A DNA stretch of 64,000 nt from Saccopteryx bilineata (GCF_036850765.1 NC_089492.1:102629022-102693021); one strand, 5' to 3'. Counted from the first letter of the stretch, positions 33,848 to 45,465 are shown. Numbers and translations: made by a program. Notes: a model not told the origin generated them from the sequence alone.

Positions 33848-34039
33848 CAGGGGTCCCCAAACTTTTTACACAGGGGGCCAGTTCACTGTCCCACAGACCA
33901 TTGGAGGGCCACCACATACAGTGCTCCTCTCACTGACCACCAATGAAAGAGGTGCCCCTTCCAGAAGTGCAGCAGGGGGCCGGATAAATGGCCTCAGGGG
34001 GCCACATGTGGCCCGTGGGCCATAGTTTGGGGACGCCTG
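33848..34039. mobile_element. Short non-autonomous hAT element, 192 bp, internally shortened
   Basis: Same ends as 54023-54344: left 'caggggtccccaaact' and right 'agtttggggacgcctg' (one mismatch to a perfect inverted repeat). It lacks about 130 internal bases present in the other copy, between 'ggagggcc' and 'gctcctctcactgacc'. No 8-bp target duplication: flanks are 'atggaatt' and 'gtatatcc'. Confidence 0.9.
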
Positions 34040-34074
34040 GTATATCCATGTATTAGTCTGCAGACCTGTGTTTC

Positions 34075-35265
34075 CCTCTGATGAGAGGGCCTGAAAGCAA
34101 TGATACCAGTGACAATGAACACACCCAGTAGCCAGTTCTTGGTTTATAAATGCCATTCTCCAATAAAAGGAACCAGGGCTCTTTGGAGAAGTGGTTGATT
34201 CCAGGCCTGGGACAGGGAAAATATACAATGAGCCTGGAACATCTTGTCGAGCCAGAGAGTAAGGAAGTGCTAAAGAAAAATGAGTGGGACTGTGTCAGAG
34301 GGACACGGGAGCCACTGAAAGAGCCCCAGCAACCGGAGCTAGAACAAATTGAGGAACGAAATAAATAATAATAGTAATAATAATAATCTTAGATTATAAG
34401 CACATCCCCATCAATAAATTCATACTGATGTAGAGAAATAAGTGAATAAACAAATACATGGAAGTGAAAAAAATAGCTCCTCCTTTCAGAAGAATTACAA
34501 CTAATAAATGTAGAAAGAATGAAGGAAATAGAAAAATCATTATTAGACCCCCACCATAGTAATCGCTGCAGGCAAGAGCCACACAGATGCTAGAATTAGT
34601 GGGCAAAAGTGTGAGAATGTGGATATAATCACCAAGTACCTCTCCCAAAATATTTATCATTTATAAAAGGGAAAATGTAGCTTGTCAGTGAGGAAACCCA
34701 GCAGATACCACCTTAACCAAGTGATCAAAGTGGACATCACCAGAGCGAGACATGTGGCCATCCCGGCGACTTTGCCACGACACACCAAGGAAAGCACATT
34801 GGCTCTATAGTGTTCTTACCAAAAATGTAGAACCACAATCTAAACATCAGAAAGCTTCACACAGATCCCAACTGAGGGATATTCTACAAAATGTCACAGT
34901 CACGAAAGGCAAGACACAAACTATCACAGATGGGACCAGGAGACCAAGGTACCATGACACCTCAATGATATGGGGCTCTGGACTAGATCCCAGAACAGAA
35001 CATGTATATTAGTGGAAAAAAACTAGTGAAAATCCAAACAAAGTCTGTAGCTCAGTTAACAGTATTGTACGCATGTTACCATCTTAGCTTTCATCGTCGT
35101 TCTGTGGCTGTGTAAGACAGTAACATTAGGAGAAACTGGGGGAAGGGTGTACGGGAACTCTGCACTATTTGTGCCAATTTTATATAAGTCTAATTTCTTT
35201 TTCAAAAGAAAAAGTATAAAAAAAGAAGGAATAAAAGCTTTACTGCTCTATGTTCTAAAACACAA
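34075..35265 (+). mobile_element. Old L1 3' UTR (L1M type), sense
   Basis: 'tctccaataaaaggaaccag', 'atgagcctggaacatcttgt', 'cgagccagagagtaaggaag', 'gaattacaactaataaatgt', 'gtcagtgaggaaacccagca' and 'aaactgggggaagggtgtac' occur in the order of this long 3' UTR. Confidence 0.75.
34362..34386 (+). repeat. (TAA)n-type microsatellite
   Basis: Imperfect ATA/AAT repeat 'aataataatagtaataataa' within the L1 3' UTR. Confidence 0.85.
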
Positions 35266-35404
35266 TATATATTAATATAGAGAGGTATGTGTATTCATTT
35301 ATAAATGAGCAGTTGTAGATACATGGTGCTGTGTACAAACTTATTTAACCAATGGGAGCTCATGATTAAAAAGATTTGGAGATCGCTGTCCTTCAGCATG
35401 AGCA
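35266..35404. other. AT-rich unassigned spacer
   Basis: Between two L1 tails; likely L1-derived. Confidence 0.3.
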
Positions 35405-35690
35405 AAAAGTACTGCAGATCCCTGTAATATTCAAACTCATAGAGACAGAAAGTCAAAGGGTCATTGCCAGGGGCTGGTGGCGGGGGAATGGGGAGCTAGT
35501 GTTTAATGGGGACAGAGTTGCAGTAATGCAGATGAAAAGAGTTCTGGAGATATGTACGTGGTAGTGATGGTTGCACAATGGGAATGTACTTAATGCCACT
35601 GAACTGGACACTTAAAATATGGTTAAGATAGAAAATTTTGAGTTACATGTGTTTAACCATAATTTAAAACAAAACAAGGACGGCGGAGTT
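35405..35690 (+). mobile_element. L1 3' UTR fragment, sense
   Basis: 'gggtcattgccaggggctgg', 'atggttgcacaatgggaatg', 'tacttaatgccactgaactg', 'gacacttaaaatatggttaa' match L1 3' UTR. Confidence 0.85.
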
Positions 35691-36134
35691 TACCATTCGA
35701 TTCTGCACTATCTCACTTTTACATATTTACCACAGGTTAGACTTTTCCTCCCGACCGCGCTCCATGTGATCCGGGGCTGGAACGCAGTTTGCTCTTTGAG
35801 ACAGATCTGGGTATTAGTTCTTGCTTAATCCACAGATAGGGATCGACACGAGATGGAAAAGGGCAGAGTGCAGAAAGAAAAATTCTGTTGACTTGGGGGA
35901 AACTATTAACAAGGTTTCATTGAAGGTTATCTTAATCTCCCAGAGACAAGACAAGCCTTTCCTCAGATCTCTGAGGCCTGGTTACTGGAGTCTCAGGGGT
36001 AACCTGGAGATGCATGGCGCCCTCCATCCTCCTCCTTCACCCTCCCGAGGGGTTGGCTCAGGTTATGTGTGCTCCTTGCTTCTTCCAATGGGATTGATGC
36101 ATGAAGTCTTCTGTATGGGCAATATGGTGGTCAT
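35691..36134. other. Unassigned low-copy sequence
   Basis: Nothing recognised. Confidence 0.45.
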
Positions 36135-36470
36135 AAACAACCCCCGAATCTCAGTAGCCTAAAACATCAGGTTATTTCTTATTCATTCTCCACATGTACC
36201 ACAGGGTGACTGGGCTCTTCTCTGTGTCATAGTCCCTCTGGGAGCTAGGAGGCTGCTGCAGCCACTCTAAGGAACACTGTGGTGACCATGGGTGCTGGCT
36301 CTTGCAGCTTTTGCCTGCAAATGACCCAGGTCACTTCTGCTCACATTTCATTGTCTAAAGCATGTTGTGTGGCCCATCCAGCATGATTTAACATAGGTGG
36401 GAAGTTATAATCCTGCAGGGAGAACCCTGACTCTTAGGGAACAGTAATACAGCACTGTTGGGCAGATAAA
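36135..36470. mobile_element. Old interspersed repeat, probably LTR class
   Basis: 'gcctaaaacatcaggttatt', 'ggtcacttctgctcacattt', 'cattgtctaaagcatgttgt', 'ggtgggaagttataatcctg' recalls a common old mammalian repeat. Family not assigned. Confidence 0.4.
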
Positions 36471-36487
36471 ATGTATTATGTTCACTT

Positions 36488-37150
36488 TGTTAAAAATGGC
36501 GCTGCCCACGTGAGGCCATCGCCCAGGAGATATTAATGTGTGTTGAGAATCCTTGTAGCCTGGGGCTTGGTTTTGGGATTAAGCCTTTCCCACCCTTTTT
36601 GATGTGGGGTGGTACAATCCAATCATGCCTCAGAGAAGTGACTCTACTAGAGACTTCCCTATTTTGTATATTGGATTAGAGGTTGTGAAGCTACACTATA
36701 AAATGGGGGCAGAACAGGAGTTTGCTCTCTTGGTTCCTGGGATGATTAGCATGAGAGAGCAGAGGGAGCAGAGCAGAGAGCAGAAAGAGGCCATGTTGCC
36801 AGGAGAAGCAGCCAAGATGGCGGAGTGTTGAGTGAGAAGCCAGTTTGTGCAGTTTGTATCTGGGATAAGGAAGGAGATGGGAAACTGAGGAGAATAAATC
36901 TGGTGAGCTAGAAACCTTTAATTCTAGGAAACTCGGATAAGTCAGTGGCTTTGTGAGCACTGAATGTGAGTGGGTTTTGGAGCCCAGTGTGTATTTTTAC
37001 TTGCCCGCCAGGTGCAAGCTAGGATTAAAGACTATGGCCCACCAGTTTTTGGCTCCATTGTTTCTTTACCGACTGTCCGAATCCAATGCGAACCTGCATG
37101 GGCCAGGAGGCTGCTGTGTTGGTGGCCCTGGCCGTGACTACTGGCTTTAC
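36488..37150 (+). mobile_element. Endogenous-retrovirus-like LTR
   Basis: Starts 'tgttaaaaatggcgctgccc' and ends about 'tactggctttaca', giving TG..CA ends. Promoter features in order: TATA-like 'ctataaaatgg' (36696-36706), 'aataaa' near 36894, 'attaaa' near 37023. It also carries 'aagatggcgg' (36814-36823), a YY1-type site. No 4-6-bp target duplication found at these limits, so the ends are uncertain. No viral coding sequence follows. Confidence 0.55.
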
Positions 37151-38099
37151 AAGCACACAGCCCCAACTCAGCCCCCCAACACTTCTCTCACCTCTGAAGG
37201 AAGAATTTGGGGGGCTGGAGAGAACTCCACCCCTACTCCCACCTTCATCCCACACCCTTTGCCCCACCGAAAGAACGCTTAACACCTCTACCTTCTGCAG
37301 GCGAGGCTGCAAAGCCCAGTTAGGGGGATTTGTTTGGGGTTTAGAAGTCTCCGTTGGTCTCCTCCATGTCTATTCATTTCTGAGTCCATTTCTACACTCT
37401 GAGCTGGGTCTGCCCAGATGGCTCTGAGCATCCCATCCTAAATTCTTCTCAGAGCAGACTCACGGTCATTGACGAGGAGCTGACGCGGAGCGCATGTGGG
37501 CTGCCCGCAGGGGCCACTGTGTGACTCATCGGCTTCCCAGAAGATCATCAGAAAGGCCGATTAGGGATGCCCCAGCCTATTTTCCTGTCAGCTCCTCCTG
37601 GGAATCAGAGGCTGCAATCCTGGAAGAGCAGAGAATCCTTATCACTTATCTGCATTTTTAAAGGCAATAGCACTAGTGGGGTTTTTTTTCTCTCTCTCCT
37701 GTTTCTCTTTTTGACTAACCTAATGTAATCTGGGCATCAGATAAAGATAGGGGAGAATGCATTGAGTATGTACCTTTGTTAGCCTCATTTCTGTGATTTA
37801 GCTGGATTTCACTTTAAACAAACTTAACAAATTACTCATGTTCTATATTCATTTGCAGTGTTCTTTAAAAAGCCAGTTCCCATTGTGCATTTAAAATACT
37901 AAATGGTTTGAAAAAATCTGACTTAGACCCAACTTTTTGTTTCTTTATAAAGCAAAGCCTTATTGTGCTGATGTTTCTCAGCACATTCCTAGAATGACAG
38001 ACAATGTGGAAGTGGAGGGTCCTGGATACAATTGGAATATTTGTGACTCACCCCAAACCGACTTCCCTTTGGGGATGGGGGATTTCTGGGAGGAAACAG
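37151..38099. other. Low-copy sequence; candidate regulatory block 37440-37960
   Basis: No repeat recognised. Motifs seen: AP-1-type 'tgactca' (37522-37528), GATA-type 'cttatcacttatctg' (37638 on) and 'agataaagatag' (37739 on), and AT-rich homeobox-like text after 37800. Suggestive of an enhancer-like block only. Confidence 0.35.
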
Positions 38100-38215
38100 A
38101 TTCATTCATTTATCCAACAAATATTTATTTTCTTGAGTGGCTTCTAAGAGCTGAATATTCTGATAAGTACTGTAGAAGACGCAAGGAAAAGTTAGCTCAC
38201 ACTACTCCCTGCTAA
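38100..38215 (-). mobile_element. L2 3' end relic, antisense
   Basis: 'ttcattcatttatccaacaa', 'atatttattttcttgagtgg' then 'ctgaatattctgataagtac' is the antisense L2 3' end. Confidence 0.65.
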
Positions 38216-38224
38216 GAGTTTACC

Positions 38225-38365
38225 ATGTGACTATTTGATCATAGTTCCTTTGCATGACATCCTTGAGGTATCTTCCTGCCCTCAGATCAGATGAGGAAAC
38301 CAAGACCTAGAGAGGTCAGACCTCTGGCCCCACCGTACACAGGTAGCTCCTGGTTGGAACCTCCT
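38225..38365 (-). mobile_element. MIR SINE relic, antisense
   Basis: 'cagatgaggaaaccaagacc', 'tagagaggtcagacctctgg', 'cacaggtagctcctggttgg' match antisense MIR. Confidence 0.8.
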
Positions 38366-39299
38366 CATGTCTCATTTCAAACTTATGCCACCAGACAAAT
38401 CCCTTAGCATATGACAGCTGCCGATGCCCCTGGGCCCTTCAAGCAACCCTACCCCTTTCTCCTGGCACACCTCCCCTCGGAAGTTGTCCTTGGCACAGCT
38501 CCCTCCACCAGCCCTGTGGCCTCCCAGGACCCAGCCCTGGCCCCGAGGAAAGCAAATCAATCTGACACACAGTGTCCAAGCTCGGGCTTCTCTATTTGCT
38601 TAAGTTAATCTTTTGTTATTGTTTGGCATTAACATCTTATTAAATCAGGGTGGACTATAATTGGCCTGTGAGTGTGTTAAGGGTAATGGCTTTGCAGAGC
38701 TGGGCATAATCCTGTTCTGGGGACAGAAGCCAGGACCTTGGTTTGCCTGGGTACAGTGGCAGTGGCCATAGCCTGGAGCAATTCATCAGGACTTGGAAGT
38801 TCTAGTCAGTTACAGTCAGTCCTGTGGGACTGTTGTGATTGCAAGAGTTTTCTAGAAAAGGCAGGTCCCTTTTCTAGGGTGAAAACACTTGTTGCCCCAA
38901 AGGGCAGACAATTCTAATACTTGCAAAGGGGACACTCTTAAGAAACTTCTCCAAACCTGACCTGCCATTTGATTTCAAAAGCCTCGTACTTTTACAGAGG
39001 AGTTGGGAAGACAACATCGGTTCTTTGGAGACTGATGTGAGGCCCCCAAAGCTTCTGTGAGGACACTTGGGGGAGAAGTCCAGCCAGTGAGGGTGTGCGT
39101 GGAGCAGGTGCAGCCGTGGCCAGTGCCGAGGTGCTGGCAAACTGGCTGAGCTGGGACATATGTGGGATTGCTTCTCTCCCTGAGGGATTATTACTCGGAA
39201 CATAAACACCCCTGCAATTACTGTTGGGGATTTTAAGAGGCCAGTTAAGTGGCACAGCCCCCTACCTCTGGACAGGATGTCATAGAAGCTTCATGCTAT
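38366..39299. other. Unassigned low-copy sequence
   Basis: About 930 bases. AT-rich repeat-free part at 38600-38700 ('gttattgtttggcattaaca'). No exon recognised. Confidence 0.45.
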
Positions 39300-39545
39300 G
39301 TGTCCATGCCTTTCCTCCCATTAGGGCTCCCTTCACCTGCTCACCTTCCTTAGAATGTCCTCCTGCAGTAACGTTGCTCCCTCCTCTTTTTCTGCATTCA
39401 TACCTTAGTTCCAGAGAGCACACTATGACCGCCAGTGGGGAATGGAGAAGGCAGGCTCTTGTACTTGTTGTTGTATGCCCAGTCCTCAGCATGGTGCCTG
39501 TCTCGAGTGGATGCTCACACAGAATTGAACTGAACGCTTCTTCCC
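39300..39545 (+). mobile_element. Possible L2 3' relic
   Basis: 'gtatgcccagtcctcagcat', 'ggtgcctgtctcgagtggat' and 'gctcacacagaattgaactg' resemble the sense L2 3' end. Confidence 0.5.
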
Positions 39546-41184
39546 TGCTCCCTGCCAAGAGACTTATTGTCCTGCCTCAGTGAGTCCTTTCCAACTCCCC
39601 CAGTCAATTCCTAACCCAATTCTTTACCTCGCCTCCCAACCTTCTTTCCTCAAAGTTACGGAATGGGAGATGGCTTCCTCCCCAGTCTTGTGGTTTCCAT
39701 GAGGGGGGACTTTCCTGTACCCTCCTGGCTGCTTGCTCCATCCTTTCCCCTTGGTCAAAAGCAGGGCCCAGCCAGGTAACAAAAGGTGACATTTTCCCGC
39801 CTACCTGCTGATTTTGTATTTCAGAGCTTGGGTGGAGGAAACATCAGTTTATATATTGACTCCTCAATATGTGTAACAGGCCTAGAAAGAAACCACAGAG
39901 GCATTCAGAAAAACTGTCTTATGCCCCAGAGGCATCTACTAAGCTAGGTGCCCAGGCCCTGGCACCTATGTTACTGGGTCACTATTTGGGTCTCTAGATT
40001 CATTCTCTGTTGTTCTCTCTCCCTAGGGCCTCCTGACATATATGGATGCCAGGCTGGGTCCCAGGAGCTGAGCTGCAGAGTGTTACATTAGACTCTGTGC
40101 CCAGCCCAGGGTCATTATCCAGAGTCAAAATGAGTGATCAGGCAACCTAGATTTAAAATGGCTCACTCATTGTGTCCACAGTCTATGGAACGATATCTCT
40201 GAAGCAAATCTCAGGCTGGGGTGGAGGTAAAGAGAGTGAGGAGCCAATGGGGAACTGAACCAGATTCTGGGTGAGAGAGGCAAGATGATTCAGTATCTCA
40301 GAAAGAAAGCCAGGACCCATTCTTCCACTGTCATTAGAACCCCCATGCCTGGCAGCTCTCTCCCCGGAGATCAGGGGTCCTGGCCAACACCTCCCGTTCA
40401 CAGCAAACATTTGCCATAGCTGAATTTTGTGCCCAACCCCTGAAATGGGGATACATGGAGTGTCATGGAAACTAAATAAGACGTGTATTTTTAAGGGTTT
40501 TAGGTCAGGCTACACTGTCTATTTTCTGAATTAAATGTAGACGATTCCTTAGCCTTCCATTGCCCAGAGAAGTTGATACCTGACAACTTTCATGGAGCAA
40601 TGATGGGATGCATACTCCTGGAAAAATGTCCTAAAATTTCTAAGCCCAATGTGAGCCCCAAATTAAATAATTCTAAAAGGTTACTCTATCTTCACTTAAC
40701 TCTGTAACCCACCTGAGCTGGAATAGCTCTGGGTAATTTTATAGCTCAGTTAACTCCAAGCTGTAATTTCCATGGCTAGTAGACTGACCATTTATCAATC
40801 TAGAAAGAACAGCTCTGTCAAGCAAACTTAACCAGTTTTTCTCCAATGTGTCAGGAGTATTTCAGGATACTTTGGGATTTCAAAGTACCCTTTGGAACAG
40901 CCTTCACATTGCATGCACAGACCTGTTCAGTCAGAGAGTAGGCGGCCTTTGGGAGGAGCCAGGGCTTTCAGCCTGGAGAAAGACTCAGCCTGCAAATACG
41001 GGAAGGGAAGCCTTGTGGATAAGGGTCAGGCAGACTTGGTGCATCTCCAACCAGAGCTGTGTTCAGCGGATGGAGGGAGTAAGCTTCCTGCCGCTGGGGA
41101 AGTTCGAAAGGACACCGAGCATGCATCAGCCAGGGCGGGTGTTTATGTCACCCACGAGGTTTGGCTCCCACGACACTTCCCACC
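39546..41184. other. Unassigned low-copy sequence
   Basis: About 1.6 kb. No repeat family or coding exon recognised. Frames of 111-116 codons at 40848-41227 overlap in different registers and show no domain. 40530-40850 is AT-rich and repeat-free. Confidence 0.5.
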
Positions 41185-41525
41185 TGTTGTGGATTTAATG
41201 TCTGTGTGCCCCAAACTTATATGTTGAAGTCCTCATTTTCAATGTGATGGTATAAGAAGATGGGGCTTTAGGGAGGTAATTAAGTTTAGATAAGGTCTGA
41301 GGGTGGGGCCCCATGAAAATGTCAGTGACCTTATAAGAAGAGGAGGAAGAGACACTGTAACTTCCTCTCTCCACCATGACGTAAGAAGAGAGCTGGCAAT
41401 AAGCCGTACCAAGAACTGAATCAGCCAGCACCCTGATCTTAAAATTCCCAGCCTCCAGAATTATGAGAAATAACTGTCTGTTGTTAAGCCAACCACTTTT
41501 TTTGCAATAGCAAAAAACACCATCA
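41185..41525 (+). mobile_element. MLT1-type LTR (ERVL-MaLR), sense
   Basis: 'tgttgtggatttaatgtctg', 'cttatatgttgaagtcctca', 'aatgtgatggtataagaaga', 'gaccttataagaagaggagg', 'cagcctccagaattatgaga', 'aataactgtctgttgttaag' in canonical order. Internal indels. Confidence 0.88.
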
Positions 41526-41667
41526 GAGGGATATTGATTTCATGGAGATTCAAGAGATGGCACTGAGTCAACACCAACCTTATGGGACCCTATGAAATGC
41601 TCAAAGCATTACAAAAAAGAAAGATTTCTCCCTTGTCTGTCACAAAAGCAGGAAAAATTCTTCTATG
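41526..41667. other. Unassigned spacer
   Basis: Between the MLT1 LTR and a hAT element; nothing recognised. Confidence 0.35.
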
Positions 41668-41675
41668 GTTTATAC

Positions 41676-41982
41676 CAGGGTTCGGGAACCTATGGCTCGC
41701 GAGGTTGATGACTGCATTTGGATTGCAGACAAATTTTTAATAAAAAAGATAATAACATTAAAAATATAAAACATTCTCATGTATTACAATCCATTCATTT
41801 CCTACCACTCATGTTCATGGTTGTGGGTGGCTGGAGCCAATCACAGCTGTCCTCCGGGACAACACCAAATTTTTATTGGATAATGCGTAAGGTACATGGG
41901 TCATTGTATGGCTCTCACAGAATTACATTTTAAAATATGTGGTGTTCATGGCTCTCTCAGCCAAAAAGTTTCCTGACCCCTG
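41676..41982. mobile_element. Non-autonomous hAT element, 307 bp
   Basis: Left end 'cagggttcgggaacctatgg', right end 'aagtttcctgacccctg' (imperfect inverted repeats) and a perfect 8-bp target duplication 'gtttatac' at 41668-41675 and 41983-41990. Contains 'ggctggagccaatcacagct' and 'caaatttttattggataatg'. No coding capacity. Confidence 0.95.
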
Positions 41983-41990
41983 GTTTATAC

Positions 41991-42589
41991 TTTCATGGGA
42001 TTATGGATAACTAGAAATCTGCAAAATTTTCATATGTTTTCCTGGGGCCTAGAGAGTGCTACTTTGGAGTGCTGAGTTTTATTGTATCTTAGGAGTTCGT
42101 GAGAATCTTCTTAAACCCCTCACTCCCTCGGAAATTACAGTGATAGATGTAGACCTGAGTTACCAGATGATGCTCTTGGTCCCGTCCCTCCTGCCAGGTA
42201 CCACCTCACATACGAATTTCCCTCCATCCAACTCATCCACCCTCCCCTTCATGTGGCAACAACTGAAGTCTAGCTCAGAGGCAGAGAACAAAACATGCAG
42301 GAAGCCGAGGAAGTGGGCCCGGCCTTTACGTGGGAAGAGCAGGTAGCGCTCTGGGTGTCGGACCGGAGAGACCCTGCGAGACAGCCCCACCTCCCCACAC
42401 TCTGAACCCCTCCCCGCACCCCACCAATCTCCTCTGCCCTCAGAACTGTCCTGGCGCCTTGGCCTCCCAAGTGGTGAAACAGCAGCACCAAGGCTGCAAC
42501 CAGCATTAATTTAGTAAATTCTGAATTAATTCAGTCAATTCAGAGTTATAGGGAAAAAAATATGGATCTTGTCACTCTTACTTATGGAT
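41991..42589. other. Unassigned low-copy sequence
   Basis: GC-rich at 42270-42480, AT-rich after. No gene signal. Confidence 0.45.
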
Positions 42590-42830
42590 ATATATGTTTT
42601 AATCTCAAGATATTTTAGAATTACAGAAAAGTGGAAAGAATAATATAACCAGCATCACGTTTTTACTACTTGAAATTTAAGCTAAGTTTTTTTTTCACCT
42701 TTGCCTCCAATTATTTTATTTTGTAAGAATAGACAGGCTGAGCGTCCTTACATCCATGCCCTAATCCTGAACTTATGTTTCTGTTAGTTCATATAGCTCT
42801 CTATTTGTCTAACAAAATTAATCAATGCTA
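42590..42830 (-). mobile_element. L1 3' UTR fragment, antisense
   Basis: 'gaattacagaaaagtggaaa', 'gaataatataaccagcatca' and the following text resemble an old antisense L1 3' UTR. Confidence 0.55.
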
Positions 42831-43387
42831 TGTAAGTCTACAATTACAAATGGGAGCCAGGACTCCATGATATCGTCAGTGCTTAGGAAGTGGCCCTGTT
42901 TAGGGGGTCTCTGAGGTCCAGCAGCCAGCTGTCGCACAGCAGAGGGCTGGCCCCAAAGACCCCACGTTCTTTCTCCTTCTCTGAGTAGGAGGAGGCCAGG
43001 CGAAGGGGCCACTTCCTAGAAAACCCCGCCCAGGCTTCCTTGACCGCACTGTCTTCCTGTGAGCCATTGTGCCCAAGTCCGGCCCTGAATCGAGGGGAGG
43101 GTTTCCGGGACCCACAGCCGGGCAGCCTGGCAAGACGGTCCCGCCCGAGGAAGCACTGGATTCTCCAAGTGGCACGTTCGCCTCTGGCTGTGCCAAGTGC
43201 CCTGCTGGGTTGGGGTGGGGTGTGGCACCATGCTGGTGTCCAAACCAGGTCATTTGCTGTTTGCAGGGGAAACTGAGTACACGCACTTCTTTGCCACTTC
43301 TTTCCTTCCTTCATTTCCCTAATCATTACAGGGCTTACTCCCAAGCTCTGTGTTGGATACTGGAATTGCAAATACAGTTTCTGCCTT
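42831..43387. other. Unassigned GC-rich sequence
   Basis: Long frames on both strands (up to 187 codons) span GC-rich text and the neighbouring ATCC repeat. No domain; judged non-coding. Confidence 0.5.
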
Positions 43388-43431
43388 ATCCATCCATCCA
43401 TCCATCCATCCATCCATCCATCCATCCATCC
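43388..43431 (+). repeat. (ATCC)n microsatellite, 11 units
   Basis: 44 uninterrupted bases of the tetranucleotide. Confidence 0.98.
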
Positions 43432-43434
43432 ACT

Positions 43435-43640
43435 CATTCCTTTCACAAATAGTTATTGAGCCTCTGCATTGCCAGGCACTGTTCTAGGTGCTGTGGATGC
43501 AGTCAGGGAACAAAATACACGAGGATCTTTGCTTCCTAGAGCTCCCATTCCAGTGGAGAGACAATGAGTAACAGATATAACACATAAGTAGGCAGGTGAT
43601 AGAGCAGATGGTGAGTGCTGTGGACAGAAAGAGTAGAGTG
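43435..43640 (-). mobile_element. L2 3' end relic, antisense
   Basis: 'agttattgagcctctgcatt', 'gccaggcactgttctaggtg', 'ctgtggatgcagtcagggaa' and 'gagacaatgagtaacagata' follow the antisense L2 3' end. The ATCC microsatellite abuts it. Confidence 0.8.
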
Positions 43641-43794
43641 GGGTGGGGCAATCAATAGTGGGGTGGGGGCTATCTGTAGGAAGAGCGTCTAGGTAAAGGA
43701 AAGACTATACAAAGCTCTGAGTAGGGAAGAAATGAGTTATAAACAGAGGCTTACCTGAACTCCCAGCGCTTAGTTGGAGGAAAAACAATCTCCC
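43641..43794. other. Unassigned spacer
   Basis: Between two oppositely oriented L2 relics. Confidence 0.35.
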
Positions 43795-44325
43795 TGAAGC
43801 AGGGCCAACAGTGGTAGCCACAACTATGCTCCAACGGCTCCCCATGATCTGCAAGATAATTTATATACCTTGGGGTGCCCATAGATACCCTCATTACCTG
43901 GACCTTGTTTCTCTCTCCAGGCCTATTTCCCACCCCTTTCTTACACCTGCAACCTGACCCCTGACCTGTGGCTCCCCAGGTGCACCGTGCTGCCTCAGGC
44001 GTTGGCACAAGGAATCTCCCGGGAACGTCATACACTCGCCTTCTACCAGTGTCCACCTAACAAACCCTTACTCTTCCCTCATGATTCTGTTCAACATCAC
44101 CAGCTCCATGAAGCTTTCTTTCACTTTCCCCTGAACATTCCAGCCCCAGTTTCTGCTTCCATGATGCCTGGCACAGACCTGACTGGCAGGTGTCTGGCAG
44201 CATTGCATTTATGTGTTGACTTGTTCAAGGCTCAAGTGGACTGTGGCCCTGTCTCCCTCACCTCTGTATCCCCAGCCTCCAGCACTCCCCTGGCACAGAG
44301 TGGGTATTCAGTCAAGGCCTGAGTG
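43795..44325 (+). mobile_element. L2 ORF2 C-terminal and 3' relic, sense
   Basis: 'caacggctccccatgatctg', 'catgaagctttctttcactt', 'ctctgtatccccagcctcca' and 'cacagagtgggtattcagtc' are in L2 order. Confidence 0.65.
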
Positions 44326-45339
44326 CCCAGGGCTTGACTGCTTTGGTCTCCTGGAAGGGCCCTGGGGGCCTGAGTCAGGCAGGCTCTTGTCTCCCGGGGC
44401 TATTTAACAGACTGTTTATTCACAGCTGGAAACTCCCAGGACACAGATTTCCTGTGGGTGAGGAACTGGCACAGAGAAAGGCCTTCAATTTAACCACAGA
44501 AAATGGCTGGCTTACAGGGCATTGTTGTCAAAGAGAATAAGAGAGACTGCCTTTCCCTGCTCCACCCCTTCCCTGAGAGCTAGTCTGTGGCTGGCCATAT
44601 AACTCCTGGGAACCCTGGTGAGAAATGGGCTTCCTCTCCCTCTCCTGGGGACTTGGAGCACTCCTGGGGCAGTGGCATGTACAGAGAGTGCAGCAAGCTG
44701 GCTGGTCAGCCACACTAGGCCCCCAAGGCCTGCCCAGTCTTCCTTTAAAAGCCCTCGTCCTTGACTCTCCATCCCCATCCCCACTTGCACAGTCCTCATC
44801 CATGTCCCTGTCTTCACATATGGATGGGTGGCCTGGATTGTCTCCTGGCTCACTGCTTTCCACCCCCTAACAGTTTCTGTCCTCTCCTGCCAATGTTAGA
44901 ATCATCTTCAGACACTTCTGTCCTAGGTTTATTCAGTGATACCCTGTTCTCTCTGCCTTTTTTTTTTTGCCTGGGTCTTCTGCCAGGTCTGGGCTTGTAG
45001 GCAGAAAGAGGAGAAAGGTACTACCCACTTACCCGGAAGCTCACCTCTCACTCCTTCACTCCATGCAAACTTTACCTCTCTAGATGTCATCCCTGAGAAG
45101 AAATTTTGTGCATAGATTGCCTGAGCAGAGGAGAGCAGGTGTCATACCTGTCCCTTTGTCCTTGGTCAGCAAGGCTGCCTGGAGCTCCTGCCAGCACCCT
45201 GCCTGAAAGGAAGACCTGTGGGAAGGTGCTAACAGATCTGCTGGGGAGACAAATGTTACTCAAACAAAGAGACCAAGACAACGCCAATGGTGCATAGGGT
45301 TCAGAATGGAAAACACAAATGTGGGGATAGAGGGAAAGG
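44326..45339. other. Unassigned low-copy sequence
   Basis: About 1 kb, moderately GC-rich. No recognised repeat or exon; overlapping 111-113-codon frames are not supported. Confidence 0.5.
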
Positions 45340-45465
45340 GAGGGGTGACCTTGCATTTATTGAACACCTATTATGAGCGAGGCACTGTGCTAGCCACATT
45401 CCCATTTGTTAAACTCATCTCATCTTCCCAACAATCTTAGGATAGCACTATCATTAGCTGAATTC
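45340..45465 (-). mobile_element. MIR/L2-type relic, antisense
   Basis: 'gcatttattgaacacctatt', 'gcgaggcactgtgctagcca', 'cttcccaacaatcttaggat' fit an antisense MIR-family element. Confidence 0.7.

Noticed and set aside
36488..37440. Full provirus starting at the 36.5-kb LTR
   Set aside because: No viral coding sequence or primer-binding site recognised downstream; treated as an isolated LTR.
42883..43446. 187-codon minus-strand frame
   Set aside because: Starts in the ATCC microsatellite (a repeated MDGW peptide) and continues in GC-rich low-copy sequence; competing frames on both strands.
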